Positions 42,410 through 47,461 of a stretch of 47,461 nucleotides of DNA are shown here, piece after piece. The notes beneath the pieces are model-generated. The model was not told where the DNA came from. It was given only the letters and a program-made list of their open reading frames with translations, and made no database searches. The stretch is from Acidobacteriota bacterium. GTDB taxonomy: Bacteria > Acidobacteriota > Blastocatellia > RBC074. Numbering within the stretch: position 1 is the first letter of the stretch; each line of letters begins with the position of its first letter. The stretch lies in the NCBI GenBank assembly GCA_016789605.1, contig JAEUQO010000260.1:1-47461 (forward strand). Reading direction: 5' to 3'. The position numbers and the translations under genes are program-made.

Positions 42410-43804
42410 ATGGCTGAAGAAAAAAGTCAGTTGATTCGTGGTCTCACTCTGACCGATACGACGGCGCTGGTGATCGGTACAGTGATCGGGTCAGGCGTAT
42501 TTCTGAAAGCCGCCGTGATGGCGCAAGAAGTCGGTACACCCAAATTGGTCTTGCTGGCCTGGGTCGCTGCCGGGTTGTTGTCGCTGGCGGGCGCGCTCAC
42601 TTACGCCGAACTCGGTGCGATGTTGCCACACGCAGGCGGTGAATATGTTTACTTGCGGCATTCTTACGGCGAAGCCTCCGCGTTTTTGTTCGGCTGGCAG
42701 CGCTTCATTGTGGCGGGCAGCGCTTCGATTGCGAGTCTGGGCGCGGGCTTTGCCATCTTTTTATCAGCGTTTGTGCCGCTCAATCACGTTTGGGCTTCCA
42801 GCACATTCCGTTTTCTGGGACAGACAATCAACTGGCAGTTCGGGTCGAAACAGGTCGTGGCCGTGCTGGCGATTTTGGCGCTTTCCGGGATTAACTGCCT
42901 GACCGTCGCATTTGGCGGCAAAGTGCAATCGGTGTTGACGGTGCTGAAAGTCGCCGGCTTGTTGGTGTTGATTGTCGGCGTCTTTTTCTTTGCGCCGTCG
43001 GCTAACTGGGCGAACCTCGCAACGCCACAGGGATCACCGGAATGGACAGGGCTTTCTGTCTTCGGCGTGGCGATGTTGGCGGCTCTCTGGGGCTATGACG
43101 GATGGAACAACATGCCGATGGCTGCTGGTGAAGTTCGCAATCCGGGGCGCAACATTCCGTTTGCCTTGATCGTCGGCATGCTCATCGTCATGGCGATCTA
43201 TTGTCTGGCCAATCTGGCGTATTTTTATGCGCTGCCGCTGGGCGAAGTCGTGACCGCCAATTCGACCAAATACCGCGATGCCTTGCCCGTGGCTTCCAAA
43301 GCTGCGCAAAGCTTTTTGGGCGATTACGGCGGACGACTGATCGCCATCGCTTTTGTGATTTCAGCCTTGGGCGCGTTGAATGGTTCGATCCTGTCGAATG
43401 CGCGCGTGCCGTATGCGATGGCCGAAGACGGGCTGTTCTTTCGCCGCATGAAATCGCTCAGCGCAACGACCAAAGTGCCGGTCTTTTCCATCATCGTCCA
43501 GGCCATCTGGTCCAGCGTCCTGGCATTGTCGGGAACGTTTGATCAATTGACGGACTGCCTGCTGTTTGCCTCGTGGATTTTCTATGGCTTGGTGACGTCA
43601 TCGGTCTTTGTGCTGCGCCGCAAATTGCCCAACGCTGATCGGCCTTACAAGACGCTTGGGTATCCGCTGATTCCGCTGGTGTTCGTGCTGGTGGCGGTGT
43701 GGCTGATTTTCAATACGCTGTTTTCGCGTCCGGTTGAATCGGTGGTAGGGCTGGGACTGATTGTCGTTGGTTTACCGCTCTATTTTTACTTCAAACGGCG
43801 TTAA
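42410..43804 (+). CDS. APC family amino-acid permease
   Basis: 464 residues, about 12 membrane helices. The first helix has [25 protein letters not shown], the unwound 'G(S/T)GIF' substrate-binding motif of the LeuT-fold APC superfamily (LAT/YfnA-like). [28 protein letters not shown] is the conserved helix 3 loop, and [29 protein letters not shown] the helix 6 motif. It exchanges or imports amino acids. Inner membrane. It lies between sugar genes but has its own promoter region after the hairpin at 42249. Confidence 0.94.
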   Translation: MAEEKSQLIRGLTLTDTTALVIGTVIGSGVFLKAAVMAQEVGTPKLVLLAWVAAGLLSLAGALTYAELGAMLPHAGGEYVYLRHSYGEASAFLFGWQRFIVAGSASIASLGAGFAIFLSAFVPLNHVWASSTFRFLGQTINWQFGSKQVVAVLAILALSGINCLTVAFGGKVQSVLTVLKVAGLLVLIVGVFFFAPSANWANLATPQGSPEWTGLSVFGVAMLAALWGYDGWNNMPMAAGEVRNPGRNIPFALIVGMLIVMAIYCLANLAYFYALPLGEVVTANSTKYRDALPVASKAAQSFLGDYGGRLIAIAFVISALGALNGSILSNARVPYAMAEDGLFFRRMKSLSATTKVPVFSIIVQAIWSSVLALSGTFDQLTDCLLFASWIFYGLVTSSVFVLRRKLPNADRPYKTLGYPLIPLVFVLVAVWLIFNTLFSRPVESVVGLGLIVVGLPLYFYFKRR

Positions 43805-43833
43805 GAGCATACCCGCCGAAAGGAGTCTTTACG

Positions 43834-44934
43834 ATGAGAAAGTCACTGGTTACTCTTTTGCTGATTTGTTTGGGAGCGATTACGGCGCTGTCTCAGGACA
43901 AGGTTGAATCTGGAACACTCAACGGCGCGGCATTTCGTATCGAAATGCCTGCGAACTGGAATAAAGGCCTGGTGATGTATTGTCATGGATATCAGGTTAC
44001 CGGTACTCCCAACAACTTTGAAAACGCGCGCGCACAAGGATTGCGCAATGTGTTTTTGTCGCGCGGGTTTGCCGTGGCAGAGTCGGCTTACAGCACGCAA
44101 GGCTGGGCGGTGAAAGAAGCGGTCGAAGATACTGAAGCGTTGCGCCGCTATTTTGTAGCCAAACACGGCAAGGCTAACGAAACCATCGTGCTGGGGCATT
44201 CGATGGGCGGCGCGATCACGATTGCGACGATTGAGAAATACCCTGAAGTCTATGACGGCGCATTGCCGATGTGTGGGCCGCTCAACGTTATTCTGAATGG
44301 GTTTCAAGAACGCATCTTCGATATGTTGGTGACGTTCGATTATTTGTTTCCCAACGTGATCGGTTCGCTCAGTAATCTGCCGCAAGGCGCCAAACTCGAT
44401 CAGGCAAAAGCCAAAGCCGCAGTTGAAGCCGCGCCGGAAAAAGCTGCGATGTTTGCCAAACATTACAGTCTGGGTTCAGCGGCTGAATTGCCGGGTGTGT
44501 TGGCGTTCTGGTACGAAATTGTGCGCGAGCTGCAAGTGCGTTCAGGCGGAAACCCGTTCGACAACCGCAACACGATCTATGACGGGTTTGACGATGATGT
44601 AGCGCTCAATCGCGGTGTTAAACGTTACGCCGCCGACGCCAAAGCGCGTGAATACTTGCGTCAGCATTACTCACCAACGGGAAAAATCGCCGACCCGGTG
44701 CTGACCATTCATACCACCTATGACCAATTGATTCCGGGCCGCTTTGTCAGCCAATACGACGAGTTTGCGCGTTTGGCTGGCACACAGGATTTGTTCGTCG
44801 CCAAATTTGTCGTGGCCAAAGGCCATTGCAACTTTACCGTGGGGCAAACCGGCGCGGCTTTCGATGAGCTGTTAAGCTGGATGCGCGACAAAAAGCGCCC
44901 GGCAGCCGGAGAACTCAAGGCCGAAAGCAAATAA
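43834..44934 (+). CDS. Secreted alpha/beta hydrolase
   Basis: 366 residues with a signal peptide ([17 protein letters not shown]). The fold is alpha/beta hydrolase: oxyanion HG at 51-52 ([13 protein letters not shown]), nucleophile Ser123 in GHSMGG (121-126), a later [16 protein letters not shown] that supplies the acidic residue and KGHCNF the catalytic His. It should hydrolyse an ester or amide in the periplasm; substrate unknown. AAAGGAG precedes ATG 43834. It follows the permease by 29 bp and precedes the PQQ-like gene by 31 bp, so these are probably one operon. Confidence 0.92.
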   Translation: MRKSLVTLLLICLGAITALSQDKVESGTLNGAAFRIEMPANWNKGLVMYCHGYQVTGTPNNFENARAQGLRNVFLSRGFAVAESAYSTQGWAVKEAVEDTEALRRYFVAKHGKANETIVLGHSMGGAITIATIEKYPEVYDGALPMCGPLNVILNGFQERIFDMLVTFDYLFPNVIGSLSNLPQGAKLDQAKAKAAVEAAPEKAAMFAKHYSLGSAAELPGVLAFWYEIVRELQVRSGGNPFDNRNTIYDGFDDDVALNRGVKRYAADAKAREYLRQHYSPTGKIADPVLTIHTTYDQLIPGRFVSQYDEFARLAGTQDLFVAKFVVAKGHCNFTVGQTGAAFDELLSWMRDKKRPAAGELKAESK

Positions 44935-44965
44935 GATTGCGAATTCTTTGGGGGAGTGTTGCACG

Positions 44966-46237
44966 ATGAAAAAACTCGTCAGCGTCTTTTTGCTCGTCAG
45001 TTTTTCTTTGTTGGCGCAAGCGGCTGACAACTGGCCGCAATTTCGCGGGCCAGATGGCACGGGGCATTCTGATGCGCGTGATTTGCCGCTGACCTGGAGC
45101 GAGACGCAAAACGTCGTTTGGAAAACTGCGATTCATGATCGCGGTTGGTCTTCGCCGGTGATCTATGGGAATCAGGTTTGGCTGACAACGGCGAGCAAAG
45201 ACGGACGGCAGTTGTATGCCTTGTGTCTGGATCGCGAGACGGGCCGCATCATGCGCGACATGAAGTTGTTTGACGTTGCCCAGCCGCAATACGCGCATCC
45301 GTTCAACACGTACGCTTCACCGACGCCCGTGATCGAAGCTGGCCGCGTATACATCACCTTTGGCTCGCCCGGAACCGCCTGCATTGATACCAAAACATTC
45401 AAGGTGGTGTGGGAACGCCGCGATTTCGAGTGCAATCATTTTCGCGGCTCCGGCTCTTCGCCAGTCCTGTTTCGCAATTTATTGTTGATGCATTTTGACG
45501 GCAGCGATCATCAGTTTGTCGTTGCGCTCGACAAACGAACAGGCAAGACAATTTGGCAGACAAAGCGTTCGATTGATTTTCAGGATTTGGACAAAAACGG
45601 AAAACCGGCGGCGGAAGGCGATATGCGCAAAGCGTTTGCTACGCCGCACGTGGCACAAATCAACGGACGCTGGGAAATGATCAGCCTGGGCGCGAAGGCG
45701 GCCTACTCTTACGATCCGTTTACCGGCAAGGAACTCTGGCGTGTCGAAGAGCGTGCGCAGCATTCGGCCAGCACGCGACCAGTGCTAGGACACGGGATGA
45801 TCTTTTTTCCGACCGGATTTTCTGCCGGACAATTGTTCGCCGTGAAAACCGGCGGCAACGGATTGATCACCGACACGCATGTCGCCTGGAAGTTCAAACG
45901 CAGTGTTTCCAACAAACCGTCGATTCTGCTGATAGACGACCTGATTTATATGGTCAGCGATACGGGCATCGTCAGTTGTCTGGAAGCCAAGACAGGCGCG
46001 CAAGTCTGGCAACAGCGCATCGGTGGCGAATTCTCCGCTTCGCCTGTGTATGCCGACGGCAAACTCTGGTTTTTCAGCGAAGACGGCAAAACCACCGTCA
46101 TCAAACCCGGGCGTGCGTTTGAACGACTGGCGGAAAATCAGTTGGCAGACGGCTTCCTGGCCTCGCCCGCTATTGCCGGCAAAGCGTTCTTTCTGCGTAC
46201 TCGCACTCATCTCTATCGCATCGAAAAGAAATCGTAA
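44966..46237 (+). CDS. Exported PQQ-like beta-propeller protein
   Basis: 423 residues from ATG 44966, fixed by GGGGAG. A signal peptide ([17 protein letters not shown]) is followed by [24 protein letters not shown], the typical opening of PQQ-like/quinoprotein propellers in this phylum. Repeated blades carry 'vyvt...g.v.aLd..TG...W' elements: [57 protein letters not shown] see no clear PQQ-binding residue set or haem site, so whether it is an enzyme or a binding scaffold is open. Its stop overlaps the next start (TAATG), giving translational coupling to the symporter. Confidence 0.9.
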   Translation: MKKLVSVFLLVSFSLLAQAADNWPQFRGPDGTGHSDARDLPLTWSETQNVVWKTAIHDRGWSSPVIYGNQVWLTTASKDGRQLYALCLDRETGRIMRDMKLFDVAQPQYAHPFNTYASPTPVIEAGRVYITFGSPGTACIDTKTFKVVWERRDFECNHFRGSGSSPVLFRNLLLMHFDGSDHQFVVALDKRTGKTIWQTKRSIDFQDLDKNGKPAAEGDMRKAFATPHVAQINGRWEMISLGAKAAYSYDPFTGKELWRVEERAQHSASTRPVLGHGMIFFPTGFSAGQLFAVKTGGNGLITDTHVAWKFKRSVSNKPSILLIDDLIYMVSDTGIVSCLEAKTGAQVWQQRIGGEFSASPVYADGKLWFFSEDGKTTVIKPGRAFERLAENQLADGFLASPAIAGKAFFLRTRTHLYRIEKKS

Positions 46238-47461
46238 TGCGCACACTCGACATCATCATTCTTTTTGCCTACCTGATTGGAACGGTGCTTTTCGGCTCCT
46301 GGTTTTCGCGGCGGCAACGGCGCGAAATGAAGGATTACTTTGTTTCCGGGACGCGCGTTCCCTGGTGGGCGATTATGGCTTCGGTCGTCTCAACGGAAAC
46401 CAGCAGCCTGACTTTTGTCAGTGTGCCGGGGTTTGCGTTCACGAGCAATTTCACCTTTTTGCAGTTGGTCATTGGATACCTTTTTGGGCGATTGGCGGTC
46501 ACGCTGATTTTTGTGCCGCTCTACTTTCGCGGCGAATTGCTGACCGTTTACCAGTTGCTGGGGCAGCGTTTCGGCAGCAGTGTGCGGCGACTGGCTTCGA
46601 CGCTGTTTTTGATTACACGCAGCATTGCAGACGGCTTCCGACTCTATCTGACAGGCATTGTGCTCGCAGCGGTAATTTTGGCGTTGCCCGGTAGCGAGGC
46701 TACCGCACGTGCCTGGTTTCCTTCGCTTGATCCGACGCTGACGATCATCATCTTTTCGGTCTTGGTGATGGGCGTGGCCACAATCGTCTTCTCCTATTTT
46801 GGGGGCATTGACGCTGTCATCTGGACTGACGTGACACAGCTTGGCATCTATTTGATCGGCGCGTTTGTCGCGGCGTTTATTCTGCTTGGCAAAATTTCTG
46901 GTGGCTGGGACGAAGTGATTGCCGTTGGCAGTGCGGCGGACAAATTCAAACTGTGGGATTTCACCTGGGACATCACCCGCAGCTACACATTTTGGTCAGG
47001 CTTGATCGGCGGCGCATTTTTGACGACGGCGACGCACGGCACCGATCAATTGATGGTGCAGCGATATCTGTGCGGCGATTCGCCCAAAGAAGCCCGCAAG
47101 GCCTTGCTGGTGAGCGGCGTCGTTGTGTTGGCGCAATTTGCTTTGTTCCTGTTTATCGGCGTGATGCTCTATGTCTTCTACACAAATTACGCGAGCGCCG
47201 AAACCGCAGGCTTTTTGGTTGATGGACGGGTACGCGCTGATCGCATCTTTCCGCACTTCATCGTCAATCATCTGCCCACGGGCGTTGTCGGGTTAGTCAT
47301 TGCCGCGATTGCGGCAGCGGCATTCACTTCATCGCTGAATTCCCAGGCTGCCACGACGATGGCGGATTTTTATGTGCCGATGACTGACGGCAAAAAATCA
47401 GATGCTCATTACCTGAAAGCCTCTAAACTGCTGACGGCGTTGTGGGGCGTGGTGCAGATCA
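46237..47461 (+). CDS. Sodium:solute symporter (SSS family), cut by window end
   Basis: The first 408 codons of a membrane transporter. [31 protein letters not shown] is the conserved helix 1 and early SSS region, [22 protein letters not shown] and [11 protein letters not shown] match helix 6-7 parts, and [22 protein letters not shown] is the helix 8 'SS.LNs.at....D.y' motif. It differs from the symporter at 17145, which lacks the QRYL context. It should import an organic solute with Na+. The TAATG overlap with the PQQ-like gene shows joint translation, suggesting the pair senses or processes and then imports the same compound. Confidence 0.93.
   Translation, partial: MRTLDIIILFAYLIGTVLFGSWFSRRQRREMKDYFVSGTRVPWWAIMASVVSTETSSLTFVSVPGFAFTSNFTFLQLVIGYLFGRLAVTLIFVPLYFRGELLTVYQLLGQRFGSSVRRLASTLFLITRSIADGFRLYLTGIVLAAVILALPGSEATARAWFPSLDPTLTIIIFSVLVMGVATIVFSYFGGIDAVIWTDVTQLGIYLIGAFVAAFILLGKISGGWDEVIAVGSAADKFKLWDFTWDITRSYTFWSGLIGGAFLTTATHGTDQLMVQRYLCGDSPKEARKALLVSGVVVLAQFALFLFIGVMLYVFYTNYASAETAGFLVDGRVRADRIFPHFIVNHLPTGVVGLVIAAIAAAAFTSSLNSQAATTMADFYVPMTDGKKSDAHYLKASKLLTALWGVVQI

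Overview
The window looks like ordinary chromosome from an Acidobacteriota bacterium, probably of the Blastocatellia type. This is an inference from gene content, not from a marker gene. The supporting traits are a giant Oar-like TonB-dependent receptor with an N-terminal carboxypeptidase-regulatory domain, a Ser/Thr kinase fused to a TolB/PD40 propeller, 'FxGTWxLNxxKS' lipocalin-like secreted proteins, and many exported Gfo/Idh/MocA, GMC, DUF1080 and PQQ-like proteins. GC content is moderate, and TTG and GTG starts occur. I see no phage, insertion sequence, CRISPR array or plasmid function.

Layout. Positions 1-10 kb hold a partial GH63-like glucosidase diverging from a Gfo/Idh/MocA oxidoreductase, a small secreted protein, trmL, and a leftward run xylA - UMF1-type MFS transporter - Ser/Thr kinase/TolB - SDR. 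Positions 10-14 kb hold a small basic protein, tRNA-Gly(GCC), yraN, msrA, a lipocalin-like secreted protein, and a marR-methyltransferase pair behind a tandem palindromic operator. Positions 14-19 kb are a leftward group of Na+/solute symporter, alkaline-phosphatase-superfamily phosphodiesterase and sulfatase. Positions 19-31 kb are a rightward housekeeping block: pseudopilin-like protein, membrane protein, TPR protein, ispE, tRNA-Gln(TTG), prs, rplY, pth, rpsF, rpsR, rplI, dnaB, alr and a DUF1080 protein. Positions 31-47 kb are catabolic: the TonB-dependent receptor, GMC oxidoreductase, Tat-exported Gfo/Idh, kdgD-type dehydratase (opposite strand), an exported RraA-like protein, a Tat-exported ManD-like enolase-superfamily enzyme, an APC permease, an exported alpha/beta hydrolase, a PQQ-like propeller protein and a second Na+/solute symporter cut by the window end.

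How it fits together. The right-hand third reads as uptake plus oxidation or dehydration of sugars or sugar acids, with several enzymes carrying export signals that are usually absent from their cytoplasmic relatives. The middle block is the classical core-gene order (prs-rplY-pth-rpsF-rpsR-rplI-dnaB-alr).

The most interesting signals are non-coding: a two-box MarR-type operator with centres exactly 20 bp apart, a three-way-junction fold with a cUUCGg tetraloop filling the rpsR-rplI gap, a terminator-like hairpin directly ahead of the rplY start, a possible S6:S18-type leader before rpsF, and a long untranslated stretch before the TonB receptor holding a strong promoter match and an H-type pseudoknot candidate. 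All folds were done by eye. I found no system I can confidently call new.
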